A stretch of DNA of 64,000 nucleotides from Sphingobacterium sp. UGAL515B_05 (GCF_033097525.1 NZ_CP109907.1:4774001-4838000); one strand, 5' to 3'. Counted from the stretch's first letter, positions 44,296 to 53,169 are shown. Notes: a model not told the origin generated them from the sequence alone. Numbers and translations are program-made.

Positions 44296-44344
44296 CGGAC
44301 ATTCAAAGTTAAGACTTTCTTCAAAAAGGTCATTTGGTAGAAGC
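44296..44344 (+). repeat. tRNA-like module 4 (decayed)
   Basis: In register at 67 bases. T-arm reduced to two or three pairs with loop ATTCAAA (44296-44312), acceptor hairpin GACTTT/AAGGTC (44313-44331, one T-G pair), then ATTTGGTAGAAGC resembling a D-loop. No UA linker. Confidence 0.5.
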
Positions 44345-44588
44345 TTGCTATCTTTTATCCTGCTTATGCGCTGTTTTTCATGCGATTGAGCAATTGATTG
44401 ATGGCCTGAGATTCTTAAGTGAGGTATCTGCATTTATACTAAAAAGTCATAACGATAAGATGGGGTATTTGTTCATCGACTTTTGATTTAAAAAAAAGGT
44501 ACCAGGACTTTCGAATCCCGCTTGAGGTCAAGGGATAAAAAATAGCAGGTTTTATAATAGAAATGAGGAAAATTTAAAAGAATATACA

Positions 44589-45683
44589 ATGAAAAGAGTA
44601 CAGCTAACTACAGACGAAATCGGATTGGTTGTTAAGAACAATGCGGTGATCCGTGTTTTGAAATCCGGTAACTACTGGTTGGGATTTGGTGAAAAACTGG
44701 AGAAGTACACGACGACTCATCCATTTCCTTCCGGTCGCAATGTCGATGTACTGTTGCAGTTGACAGGTTTTCGCGAATTGGTCGATATCGTTGAAGTGGG
44801 TGATACGGAGATCTGTCTTGTTTTTTTGAATGGTAATTTTGAAAAGACGTTAGCGTCTGGCAGACATGTTTTTTGGAAGGAATTGCGCGAACGCAGATTT
44901 CAATTGGAAGACATTACGGAGATTGAGATCCCTGCATCTGTTAATCGTCAATTGCTGGAGAAGCAGAGCTTAGGCTATTATGTACGTCAATATAAGATTG
45001 AACCAAATGAGAAAGCGCTGCTTTTTGTAGACGGTGTGTTTGTAGATATTTTGAAGTCGGGAACGTATTGTTGGTGGAAGAATGCAAAAACCATAACGAT
45101 TTCAAAAGCTGATATGAGAGTCTTGACGTTGGAGGTGGTAGGACAGGAGATCTTGTCCAAAGATAAGGCACAGATCAGAATCAATTTCACGCTGCAATAT
45201 CAGATTGTGGATATTGTCAAAGCGCTATTGGATAATAAAGAATATGAAAAGCAATTGTATTCGTTGATGCAGTTGACCTTACGGTCCTATATTGGCCAGA
45301 TGACTTTGGACGAGTTGATGGAGCGAAAGACTGAAATACAAGGCTATGTCTTAGAAAACACATTGCCACAAGTCGCAGGCTTGGGTATAACACTGTTGAC
45401 CTGCGGCGTTAAAGATGTTATTTTACCAGGAGATGTGCGGGACATCATGAACCAGGTGTTGATTGCAGAGAAGAGGGCACAGGCAAATAGTATCATGCGT
45501 CGTGAAGAGACTGCTTCGACACGGAGTTTGTTGAATACAGCGAAGCTGATGGAAGAAAACAGTATGTTGTTTAAATTGAAGGAAATGGAATATGTCGAAA
45601 AGATTGCTGAAAAGATCAATACGATTTCGGTTTCCGGAAATGGACAAATTGTTGACCAACTCAAGCAATTGTTTGTGAAATAA
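44589..45683 (+). CDS. Slipin-family SPFH/band-7 protein
   Basis: 364 aa. SPFH domain from about residue 140 (EKALLFVDGVFVDILKSG, ISKADMRVLTLEVVGQEILS, QIRINFTLQYQIVD, LRSYIGQMTLDELM) with a coiled-coil-like tail (AEKRAQANSIMRREETASTR). Unlike most slipins no N-terminal membrane helix is visible. The strand-turn motif that opens SPFH domains occurs three times (residues 9-31, 73-96, 140-163). 102 bases before rtcB on the same strand: probable operon. May scaffold RtcB or the upstream RNA; role inferred from linkage. Confidence 0.87.
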   Translation: MKRVQLTTDEIGLVVKNNAVIRVLKSGNYWLGFGEKLEKYTTTHPFPSGRNVDVLLQLTGFRELVDIVEVGDTEICLVFLNGNFEKTLASGRHVFWKELRERRFQLEDITEIEIPASVNRQLLEKQSLGYYVRQYKIEPNEKALLFVDGVFVDILKSGTYCWWKNAKTITISKADMRVLTLEVVGQEILSKDKAQIRINFTLQYQIVDIVKALLDNKEYEKQLYSLMQLTLRSYIGQMTLDELMERKTEIQGYVLENTLPQVAGLGITLLTCGVKDVILPGDVRDIMNQVLIAEKRAQANSIMRREETASTRSLLNTAKLMEENSMLFKLKEMEYVEKIAEKINTISVSGNGQIVDQLKQLFVK

Positions 45684-45785
45684 AAGATTAATAAGTTGAA
45701 AGAGGTGCAGGTAGCAACGTAAAGAGATGTTGTTACCTGCTTTGGAGAAGTTGTATGGCTGCTCCATCAAAAAAGAAAGTAAAAA

Positions 45786-47207
45786 ATGGAAAATAAGAGA
45801 ATAAATGGCAATGATTTAATTGCATTAGGGTATAAAGAGAATCATACTTTGGGTGTTGCATTGAAAATCAACAGTAAAAGACACGGTTTTACGCGGGTAG
45901 AAATGCTCGAAAAGTTCAAGTCTGTCCTGGAAGATCCGGCCAGCTATTCAGAAGATGCTGTTTTCGGAATTTTGGCCCATGCTATACTTGGGCAAGAGGC
46001 TGTTGATAAATCGTTAATTGCATTGAACGAGGCTCCTGCGGAATATACGATTTATGGTGCATCTGAAATCGAAACAGGGGCGAAAGCACAAATGAGTGTT
46101 GCCATGAAATTACCTGTTTCAGTTGCCGGAGCGTTGATGCCAGATGCGCATCAAGGATATGGGTTGCCAATTGGTGGCGTACTGGCGACTAATAATGCGG
46201 TGATTCCTTATGGGGTCGGTGTTGATATTGGCTGTCGTATGGCTTTGTCGATCTTTGATTTGCCAGCTTCATTTTTGGAAGACAATTTAATGACCTTGAA
46301 AGACATTATTCTGCGTAATAGTAAGTTTGGTGCTGGCAATGGATATTTGAGACATGAACGTGTAGATCATGCTGTATTGGATAACGAGTTGTTCACTGAG
46401 AACAGCTTCCTTTCCGCATTGAAGGATAAAGCCTGGACGCAATTGGGATCTTCAGGTGGGGGGAATCATTTTGTGGAGTTTGGTATAGTCGAATTTGAAG
46501 AAAGAGATGAGGTTTTGAACATTGATAGCGGAGCCTATTTAGGCTTACTGACCCATTCAGGTTCAAGAGGAATGGGCTCTACCATTGCGGCACATTATAC
46601 CAAGTTGGCTAAATCCTTGTGTAAGTTGCCTTACCAGGCTGAAAATCTGGCCTATTTAGACTTAGATACTCATGAAGGGCAAGAATATTGGCTAGCGATG
46701 AATCTCGCCGGCGACTATGCGTCAGCTTGCCATGAAGTGATCCATGAAAAGATTACGGTGGCTTTAGGGGCCGAATTGTTGGCGAAGGTTGAAAATCACC
46801 ACAATTTTGCATGGAAGGAAACGTGGAATGGTCAAGAGGTTATTGTCCATCGAAAAGGTGCTACGCCAGCTGCAAAAGGAGTTATGGGGATTATTCCAGG
46901 CTCCATGGCTACACCAGGATTTTTGGTTCGTGGAAAAGGGGAGTCGAATGCGATACAATCGGCATCTCATGGGGCAGGTCGACTGATGAGCCGTACACAA
47001 GCGATTAAAACGCTATCTTCCCATGATCTCCATTCGATGCTTAAAGATAAAGGTATTATGTTGCTTGGGGCAGGGATGGATGAAGCGCCGATGGCCTATA
47101 AAGACATCCATACCGTAATGGCTTCACAAAGAGATCTTGTTGATGTCGTGGCAAAATTTTCGCCCAAGATAGTCCGTATGGCAGATGATGGAAGCAGGGA
47201 AGATTAA
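45786..47207 (+). CDS. rtcB: RNA-splicing ligase RtcB
   Basis: 473 aa. Joins RNA 2',3'-cyclic-phosphate or 3'-phosphate ends to 5'-OH ends using GTP and Mn. Motifs: MPDAHQGYGLPIGGV (118-132), GVGVDIGC (143-150, metal Asp/Cys), LGSSGGGNHFVEFG, THSGSRGMG, VENHHNFAW (metal His), VHRKGATPA and SASHGAGR with His395 as the guanylylated residue. All active-site elements present. No RtcA, RtcR or archease gene in the window; partner is the upstream slipin and the tRNA-like array. Confidence 0.95.
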   Translation: MENKRINGNDLIALGYKENHTLGVALKINSKRHGFTRVEMLEKFKSVLEDPASYSEDAVFGILAHAILGQEAVDKSLIALNEAPAEYTIYGASEIETGAKAQMSVAMKLPVSVAGALMPDAHQGYGLPIGGVLATNNAVIPYGVGVDIGCRMALSIFDLPASFLEDNLMTLKDIILRNSKFGAGNGYLRHERVDHAVLDNELFTENSFLSALKDKAWTQLGSSGGGNHFVEFGIVEFEERDEVLNIDSGAYLGLLTHSGSRGMGSTIAAHYTKLAKSLCKLPYQAENLAYLDLDTHEGQEYWLAMNLAGDYASACHEVIHEKITVALGAELLAKVENHHNFAWKETWNGQEVIVHRKGATPAAKGVMGIIPGSMATPGFLVRGKGESNAIQSASHGAGRLMSRTQAIKTLSSHDLHSMLKDKGIMLLGAGMDEAPMAYKDIHTVMASQRDLVDVVAKFSPKIVRMADDGSRED

Positions 47208-47213
47208 ATCATG

Positions 47214-47250
47214 AAAAAAGCGCCTCAAATGTATTTAAGGCGCTTTTTTA
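47214..47250. terminator. Terminator after rtcB
   Basis: AAAAAGCGCCT (47215-47225) pairs with AGGCGCTTTTT (47238-47248), A and T runs outside. Confidence 0.9.
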
Positions 47251-47288
47251 TTGTAATTTGATCATGTTTTGTTGATCAATGAGTGCGA

Positions 47289-48584
47289 TTAAAGTGGTTT
47301 GGCTGCCGCCACTTCCTTATAGGTGTATACATTATAAGGATATAGTTTTTTTGCCAGCGCTTTCGCAATAAAACTACTGATGAGTAGCGGTGCTAGTAAT
47401 AAATAGCCTGAAGGAACAAGGCTTGCAATAATAAAGATTGCCGTAAATGGTGCGTGTATAGCCGCAGAAAGCATTGCTGCAGCACCAAAAAGAGCAAAAT
47501 TTATAACCACCAATTGTGTGCCGAGGTAATGATTACAAAGCTGTGCAAACAAAACGCCTAACAATGCACCGGTAACAATACTTGGGGCAAAAACGCCACC
47601 ATCACCACCTGCACCTAACGTCAAAGAGGCTACAAAAGGTTTTAAGAGAACAAGCAGGATCAGCGGAAGAAAGTATAGTAAATTGACTGAATCATGCAGA
47701 CTGCTTTTTAGAATTTCTCCAAGACCATGATAGCTGTCGCCATACAGTGCCGGCAAGAAAAAGATTAACGTCCCTACAGTGATTGCGCCCAAATTGACAC
47801 GGATAAAATTACTTTTTATGCCTGCAAAATAGGACTTTGCATAAATAACAATTTTAGTAAAATATAACGCTAAGATCCCGCCAATCAGTCCTAAAATAGC
47901 GACAAAAGGGATCGCCTGCCATCGCCATGCTTTTGCCTCAAATGTAAATAAAGGACTTGCGTCAAGGTAATAAACGAATACGGATGCCACAGCCATTGAA
48001 GTTAGTCCGCTAATGAGTAAAGTCTTATTATATCTCCGTGCAATAACCTCAAAAGCAAAAAGAAAACCACCCAATGCGCTTCCGAACAACAGTGTGACTC
48101 CAGCAATTACGCCTGCGCAGATCAACTCGGTTTTGTAGGCCCAAGCCGGATGTAATCTCTTATACGCTTGGTTACCTACTGTGGCTGTGGCAACAACTGT
48201 GGAGACTTCAACACCGGTTGAACCACCAAAAATTACAGTTAGAAAACCATTGATATAATGTGATGGAATCTTAAAAAAAGGCAAATGGTCTTTTCTTGTT
48301 TCCAATGTTGTATAGATTTCTTTGATCCCTTTGTTTTTTCTGTTTTGAAAAGCGTATTTCCGTAAGAAATAAATAGCTGTAATACCTATGCTGGGTAGAA
48401 TAATAAACAGTTTAGGATTCCAGGAAGATACTCTTTCAAACAATTCTTCCTGTACATAACCTGTGCTATGCTTGAGACTGTATGCCAATAAGCAGCAAAT
48501 GATACTGACAAGAACTGAACTTCCAATTAATTTTAAATAGCTATATCGAACAACTTTTTTTCTGTATGTCGTATTGCCTTGCAT
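47289..48584 (-). CDS. ClC-family chloride channel/transporter
   Basis: 431 aa with about ten hydrophobic helices. Selectivity-filter segments FGGSTGVEVSTVVATATVGN (the Glu may be the gating residue), LFGSALGGFLFAFEVIARRY and LGAGGDGGVFAPSIVTGALLG (the GxFxP filter) identify the family. Inner-membrane chloride or anion/proton exchange. Convergent with rtcB. Confidence 0.93.
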   Translation of the reverse strand: MQGNTTYRKKVVRYSYLKLIGSSVLVSIICCLLAYSLKHSTGYVQEELFERVSSWNPKLFIILPSIGITAIYFLRKYAFQNRKNKGIKEIYTTLETRKDHLPFFKIPSHYINGFLTVIFGGSTGVEVSTVVATATVGNQAYKRLHPAWAYKTELICAGVIAGVTLLFGSALGGFLFAFEVIARRYNKTLLISGLTSMAVASVFVYYLDASPLFTFEAKAWRWQAIPFVAILGLIGGILALYFTKIVIYAKSYFAGIKSNFIRVNLGAITVGTLIFFLPALYGDSYHGLGEILKSSLHDSVNLLYFLPLILLVLLKPFVASLTLGAGGDGGVFAPSIVTGALLGVLFAQLCNHYLGTQLVVINFALFGAAAMLSAAIHAPFTAIFIIASLVPSGYLLLAPLLISSFIAKALAKKLYPYNVYTYKEVAAAKPL

Positions 48585-48679
48585 AATGTTTTTCTTTAAA
48601 TCGGCTCAAAGGTAAGTGTTATTTAGTTTAAAATATATGATGAATACCTTAAGACATACTTTTTGTTACGGAATACCCC

Positions 48680-49138
48680 CTAATGGATACCGATGTATAT
48701 ATCCACTTTTGCATCTTGTGGATTTTGGGCTTTTTCGCCATATATTTCAAAGTCTGCGGCATACGTTCTTGGTAAATCTGAGCTCCATATCTTTTGCCAA
48801 GTTTCATAAACGATGCCATCTTCCAAACTTCCTTCTGCAGTAAAGTGTTGGTAACGATTTTCAGCGATATGAATACCGTCCAAGTCTTCGGGTACTTCTT
48901 CAAGATTGCTCACTTTACAGCCCAAGAAAGTGGTATAAGGTAAGGTGTGATCCTTTTCATATTCGGTATAGATACAGTAGAGTTCGCTGGATATCTTGTT
49001 GGGAATACGGCTTAATACATCTTCTTTAAAAAAGCGGGCCCAAAGTTCCGGAATGTCCTTAGCTGCCTGTCCATCTTGGTTGCTCGTACGGATGGCGAGG
49101 CCAATTATACTGAATGAAGGGATTGTTTGATTTTTCAT
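48680..49138 (-). CDS. GyrI-like effector-binding domain protein
   Basis: 152 aa, stand-alone SOUL/GyrI-like ligand-binding domain: IIGLAIRTSN, DIPELWARFFKEDVLSRIP, LYCIYTEYEKDHTLPYTTFL, RYQHFTAEG, ETWQKIWSSDLPRTYAADFE, KVDIYIGI. Such proteins bind small molecules or DNA gyrase; here no DNA-binding domain is attached. Function unknown. Confidence 0.85.
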   Translation of the reverse strand: MKNQTIPSFSIIGLAIRTSNQDGQAAKDIPELWARFFKEDVLSRIPNKISSELYCIYTEYEKDHTLPYTTFLGCKVSNLEEVPEDLDGIHIAENRYQHFTAEGSLEDGIVYETWQKIWSSDLPRTYAADFEIYGEKAQNPQDAKVDIYIGIH

Positions 49139-49199
49139 GTCTTTTTGTTTTCCCCAAAGTTAGCGCTGTAAATGACAGCCGTATGTCACGAACAAACAG

Positions 49200-50057
49200 C
49201 TAATGTTGTTTTTTCCAGATTTTATCTACTTGGGACAGGTATTCTGCTAAAGCAGCTGAACCATACCAAGGGTAAAATGAAGCTTCTAAGAGACCATTCT
49301 TTATCGCTGGATCGTTTTCTAAAATATGCTTTGCGGCATCAATAGAAGCCATGTTATTTAAGATAAAAAGGCCCCGGAAGTTACTGTCATTTTTCCCAAA
49401 CGGGCCAGCAACAATCAGTTGCCCATTTTTTACGAGAAGATTGATATTTTCCATGTGACCTTTGAAACATGCATTAATAAATTGTTTGTCTGTTGTTTTA
49501 TTCTCGCCAGTTTTCAGGAGGACAAAGATGTAGGATTTCATTCCATAATCATCGGCCCCTAATTTTTTTGCGAGTTCCTGATCGTAATTTGGGTTCGCTA
49601 CGGTCGGTGTGGGTACGATTTTCGTCGCATAAAAAGATCTGACTTTTCCTGATTTTCCTTCCACTGCAATATAAAGTCGGTTTGTCGTAACGGGCGTATA
49701 TCGAATGTAATTAGGGAAATCATGGGCCTCATTGACAAAAGAATAGGTACTATCCTGATAATTTAGCTCAAAATTGACTTCTTTCCCATTGTTTTGTCCA
49801 ATAACCAGTGCTGTATATATGATTTTATCCTTTATTTTGGTCAATTTTAGGTATTCACTGACTATCTTTTGGCCATTTTTCAACGTATAGGAAAGGCCTT
49901 TTAATTCATGTTCGTTTATACGATCCCATTGTTCATATTCCTCTTTATTGTCAACCTTCCACGTCCCTTCTAAGAAAGAAGGAAAAGGTACTTGTGAAAA
50001 AAGAGGTTGAGCGGCTCCCAAGCAAAAGAGTAGGGTAGCGATTAAAATTGTTTTCAT
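49200..50057 (-). CDS. Exported DUF6265-like domain fused to a YCII-like domain
   Basis: 285 aa. Signal peptide (to about residue 21, AAQPLFSQ). Residues about 24-150 resemble DUF6265 lipocalin-like proteins (FLEGTWKVDNKEEYEQWDR, AHDFPNYIRYT). Residues about 170-285 look like a YCII/dimeric alpha-beta domain (YIFVLLKTGENK, HMENINLLVKNGQLIVAGPF, FRGLFILNNMASIDAAKHIL, WYGSAAL). The combination in one secreted polypeptide is unusual. No enzymatic role can be assigned. Confidence 0.75.
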   Translation of the reverse strand: MKTILIATLLFCLGAAQPLFSQVPFPSFLEGTWKVDNKEEYEQWDRINEHELKGLSYTLKNGQKIVSEYLKLTKIKDKIIYTALVIGQNNGKEVNFELNYQDSTYSFVNEAHDFPNYIRYTPVTTNRLYIAVEGKSGKVRSFYATKIVPTPTVANPNYDQELAKKLGADDYGMKSYIFVLLKTGENKTTDKQFINACFKGHMENINLLVKNGQLIVAGPFGKNDSNFRGLFILNNMASIDAAKHILENDPAIKNGLLEASFYPWYGSAALAEYLSQVDKIWKKQH

Positions 50058-50092
50058 ATAGGTGTTATATTACGATGCTTAAGTGCTTTTAT

Positions 50093-50650
50093 TTAAAGAA
50101 AAAGTATGGTACGAAAGCCTCGTGCCGCATAATAGGAGATCGCACCATTATGATAGATGAAAACTTGGTTGTAACGTCTGTCACCGAATAAGGCGCCACC
50201 AAGCTTACGAATATCCGCTGGAGTTTGTATCCAGCTGGAAGTTTTTAAATCAAATTCACCTAACATTTGGAGTTGGCGATAGTGTTGTTCAGAAAGCAGC
50301 TCCGTTCCCATTTTTTTAGCTTCTTCGACAGCGCTTCCAATAGGCTTGTTTTCCTTCCTTTCATCTAAGGCTTTTTGGTCAAAACAGAGGCTTCTCCTTC
50401 CTTTGGGACTTTCTTCTGTACAATCCACAAAAGCATACTGCTTTTTGTTTGGATCAATAATAACAAGGTCGGGCTCGCCAGCGCTCTTTTCCATTTGGAA
50501 CAAGCTCCATAATTTTTGGGGGCTTTCAAGCAATTTATGCACTACCTCGTCCCAGCTGATCTGTGGGTGTCGTTTGGGGAATTTTTGAAACCTTTCTTTC
50601 AGCGTTTCAAGTAGCATTGACTGTTCCTCTTGTGTAAGTGAATTTTTCAT
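50093..50650 (-). CDS. DUF4256 domain protein
   Basis: 185 aa covering the full family: FQKFPKRHPQISWDEVVHKL, SLFQMEKSAGEPDLV, FVDCTEESPKGRRSLCFDQ, FDLKTSSWIQTPADIRKLGG and ALFGDRRYNQVFIYHNGA. Soluble, no signal peptide. The family is widely distributed but its function is unknown. Confidence 0.88.
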   Translation of the reverse strand: MKNSLTQEEQSMLLETLKERFQKFPKRHPQISWDEVVHKLLESPQKLWSLFQMEKSAGEPDLVIIDPNKKQYAFVDCTEESPKGRRSLCFDQKALDERKENKPIGSAVEEAKKMGTELLSEQHYRQLQMLGEFDLKTSSWIQTPADIRKLGGALFGDRRYNQVFIYHNGAISYYAARGFRTILFL

Positions 50651-50783
50651 AATGGTTGTCCTTGTGGTACTAAAATTACGTATTTAATTCAAATGTAATG
50701 TAGCTTGATATTGCAAATGGATTAAATTCCTTATTTCAAAATTGAATTAAATTTATATTTTTACGTTCAATCTTTATATAACT

Positions 50784-51653
50784 ATGGCTTCAGGAATATT
50801 TGCAATTCTAGATGATATTGCAGCGTTGATGGATGATGTGGCAGTAGCGAGTAAAATCGCAACAAAAAAAACTGCTGGAATCTTAGGTGACGATTTAGCG
50901 GTTAATGCCGAAAAAGCGACTGGCTTTTTAGCTTCGCGCGAGCTCCCGGTTTTATGGGCAATTACAAAGGGCTCACTGCTCAATAAGTTGATAATTGTAC
51001 CAATAGCATTATTACTGAATGTCTTTTTTCCAATTGCCATCAAATATATTTTAATCTTAGGAGGTTTCTATCTTGCTTTTGAAGGTGTTGAGAAGATTAT
51101 TGAATACCTGTTCCATCGCAAACATCCTACGGAGGAAACAAAAGTGGAGACTGTCGTTGCTGAAAACTCAGTTGCCGCTGAAAAAGCGAAGGTAAAATCG
51201 GCTATTACGACAGACTTTATTCTTTCTGTGGAAATCGTCATTATTGCTTTGGGAACGGTTCTGGGAAAAAGCTTGTCCTTACAAATTATTACGGTTTCGG
51301 TTGTTGCTTTTCTGGCCACAGTTGGGGTCTATGGTATTGTAGCTCTTATCGTTCGCATGGACGATGCTGGTTATAAATTAATTAAAACCTCACGTGAAAA
51401 AGGTCCTGTTGCGAGCCTAGGTCGGTTTTTAGTCCGTGCGCTTCCCTTTGTTATCAAATTATTGGCTGTTGTAGGTACATTTGCTTTAATTCTGGTTTCA
51501 GGCGGAATATTTGCGCATTATATTGATTTCTTACACCATGCGCTACCAGCTCTGCCAGGAATGATAAAAGAGCTGTTATTTGGCCTAGGGGGAGGTCTTA
51601 TCGTGGTGGTTTTATTTACGATCGGCAAAGGGCTGTTTAAAAAGAAAAAATAA
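50784..51653 (+). CDS. DUF808 family inner-membrane protein (YedI-like)
   Basis: 289 aa. Family N-terminus GIFAILDDIAALMDDVAVAS with KIATKKTAGILGDDLAVNA, then five or six hydrophobic segments (LNKLIIVPIALLLNVFFPIA, IVIIALGTVLG, VVAFLATVGVYGIVALIV, LLAVVGTFALILVSG, LLFGLGGGLIVVVLF). Function unknown. Followed by a palindromic terminator. Confidence 0.9.
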   Translation: MASGIFAILDDIAALMDDVAVASKIATKKTAGILGDDLAVNAEKATGFLASRELPVLWAITKGSLLNKLIIVPIALLLNVFFPIAIKYILILGGFYLAFEGVEKIIEYLFHRKHPTEETKVETVVAENSVAAEKAKVKSAITTDFILSVEIVIIALGTVLGKSLSLQIITVSVVAFLATVGVYGIVALIVRMDDAGYKLIKTSREKGPVASLGRFLVRALPFVIKLLAVVGTFALILVSGGIFAHYIDFLHHALPALPGMIKELLFGLGGGLIVVVLFTIGKGLFKKKK

Positions 51654-51690
51654 ACTCCTATTGATCTTTGATGATCGGCAACCCTATAAC

Positions 51691-51726
51691 AAAAAAAGGC
51701 AGCAGATATATCTGCTGCCTTTTTTT
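51691..51726. terminator. Palindromic bidirectional terminator
   Basis: A and T runs flank a perfect palindrome with half-site GGCAGCAGATA; shared by the DUF808 gene and the convergent WG-repeat gene. Confidence 0.9.
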
Positions 51727-51738
51727 GTTTTCTGGCTC

Positions 51739-53124
51739 TTAAATTGTGTCTGTTGCTTCTGCCGCGGCATCGATTTCTACACGTTCACCTTTTGTATTAA
51801 TCAAAATTACATCGTCCGAATCCGCTAATGAGACAGAAGCTACACCATCACTGAAAGAGGTAGCCCCGCTGTAGATAAATGGTATGGCCACTTTTCCCTG
51901 ACCATCTAAATAACCATATTTTCCATCTTTACTAGCAAGAAAAAGATTAGGTTCTTCTGTAACTGAAATCAAATCGTAGTCGGGAGCAACGATTTTATTG
52001 GTCTTTATTTCAGTAAGATTATACCTGTCGTTTTCGATACTGATGAAATGCGTTGAATTATTTTCAGAAATATAGCTATACGTCGCCGGAACAATTATTT
52101 TGCCCGCCTGATTCAATATACCATATTTATTTTTCTGCTGAAATACGGCATAACCACCGTTAATAAACGATATCATATCATAATTTGGGGAAATTAAAAT
52201 TTTGCCGGATTTATCCATGACCCCATATTTTTCGTTTAGTCCAAAAACCAGTTGTCCAAGGTGATCATCGTAACCTAAATAATCGTATTGAAAGGGGATG
52301 ATTGGTTTACCAGCCAGATTAATGGCGCCATATTTTTCATTTTTATATTGAACTATACTAAGATCGCCAACAAATGGTGCGATATAGAGGTATTGTGCTG
52401 GTACAATTGTTTTTTCTTCGCTGTCTTGTACCCCTAGGAGATTAGTTGCAGCATCTTCAAATAAATACAGATTTTCAGCAATCTGGTTGTTTTCTTCCGA
52501 ATCTTCCTCGGCGTCATAAATGGATGCTACTTGCTCATAATCCTCAGGTACGATAAAATCTTTATCGTCTAATTGGCTATCGGCGATGTTCTGGGTAATC
52601 ATATCCATTCCGAGGGGTGTTGTTAGCTGTAGCACAGCCCCGGGGATTTTTTTGAATAGATCAAATCCCTCCCAATAGGTGGCTGGCAATTTATCGCTAT
52701 ACCAGATCGATAAGGTGCTGTTTTCGTCATTATCTTCTGAAATAGGAATTTCGACCTGAGCTAGTTTGCAGGGATAACCGGCAATCATTTTCGTCTGGTT
52801 TGGGACGAATTTGATCGTATGTGGGCTGAGCGCATTTTCTTTAACGACGTATTTTGCCAGTCCTGGGTACAATATAATTGATTGTTCTTCATTTTTTTTA
52901 ATGAGAAAGATTGACTCTTCGCCGTCTCCGGAAGCCGATATAACTTTTATTTTATCATTGTTAACATACGCTTCGTAAACAGAAACTGGAGCTGCTTGTG
53001 CTTCTTCGCTGGGATCGACAGCATACGTAATGGCATAGTTGATCTTGAATGCTTTATTGATCTGTGCAAACGACATTGTGCTGGCCGCTAAGATAGCTGC
53101 GAATGATAGGGATATTTTTTTCAT
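51739..53124 (-). CDS. Exported WG-repeat protein
   Basis: 461 aa from ATG 53124 (MKKISLSFAAILAASTMSFA), a signal peptide; a frame to 53160 starts with TTG. The first 200 residues resemble GLPGLI/DUF4412-type exported domains (YPGLAKYVVKENA, KMIAGYPCKLAQVEI). From about residue 235 at least five WG-type repeats follow (KYGAINLAGKPIIPFQYDY, KYGVMDKSGKILISPNYDM, KYGILNQAGKIIVPATYSY, KYGYLDGQGKVAIPFIYSG). Envelope protein, probably for protein contacts. Confidence 0.85.
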   Translation of the reverse strand: MKKISLSFAAILAASTMSFAQINKAFKINYAITYAVDPSEEAQAAPVSVYEAYVNNDKIKVISASGDGEESIFLIKKNEEQSIILYPGLAKYVVKENALSPHTIKFVPNQTKMIAGYPCKLAQVEIPISEDNDENSTLSIWYSDKLPATYWEGFDLFKKIPGAVLQLTTPLGMDMITQNIADSQLDDKDFIVPEDYEQVASIYDAEEDSEENNQIAENLYLFEDAATNLLGVQDSEEKTIVPAQYLYIAPFVGDLSIVQYKNEKYGAINLAGKPIIPFQYDYLGYDDHLGQLVFGLNEKYGVMDKSGKILISPNYDMISFINGGYAVFQQKNKYGILNQAGKIIVPATYSYISENNSTHFISIENDRYNLTEIKTNKIVAPDYDLISVTEEPNLFLASKDGKYGYLDGQGKVAIPFIYSGATSFSDGVASVSLADSDDVILINTKGERVEIDAAAEATDTI

Positions 53125-53169
53125 TTTCTTAAACTTTGAATGACAAATATCCTGATTCAAAGTGGGGAG

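Larger units (their letters stand above)
44095..44344 (+). ncRNA. Tandem array of permuted tRNA-like modules
   Basis: Four modules with starts at 44095, 44162, 44229 and 44296, i.e. exactly 67 bases apart. Each has a T-arm, an acceptor-like hairpin with a short loop, and a D-arm with GG in the loop; UA (the tRNA 8-9 position) joins acceptor and D-arm in the first three. Linkers of 20, 14 and 15 bases replace the anticodon arm. The acceptor strands of one unit pair with the next unit's, not with its own, so the arrangement is a circularly permuted tRNA, like the tRNA-mimicking part of bacterial YrlA Y RNAs. No CCA ends. Located upstream of slipin-rtcB on the same strand; transcription is inferred. 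Confidence 0.75.

Noticed and set aside
44149..44433. A 94-codon open frame on the minus strand across the array
   Set aside because: It is antisense to the tRNA-like modules. Its peptide (GVGIEPTT, WDSNPH) is of the kind often read from the opposite strand of tRNA-like DNA, and it has no coding features.
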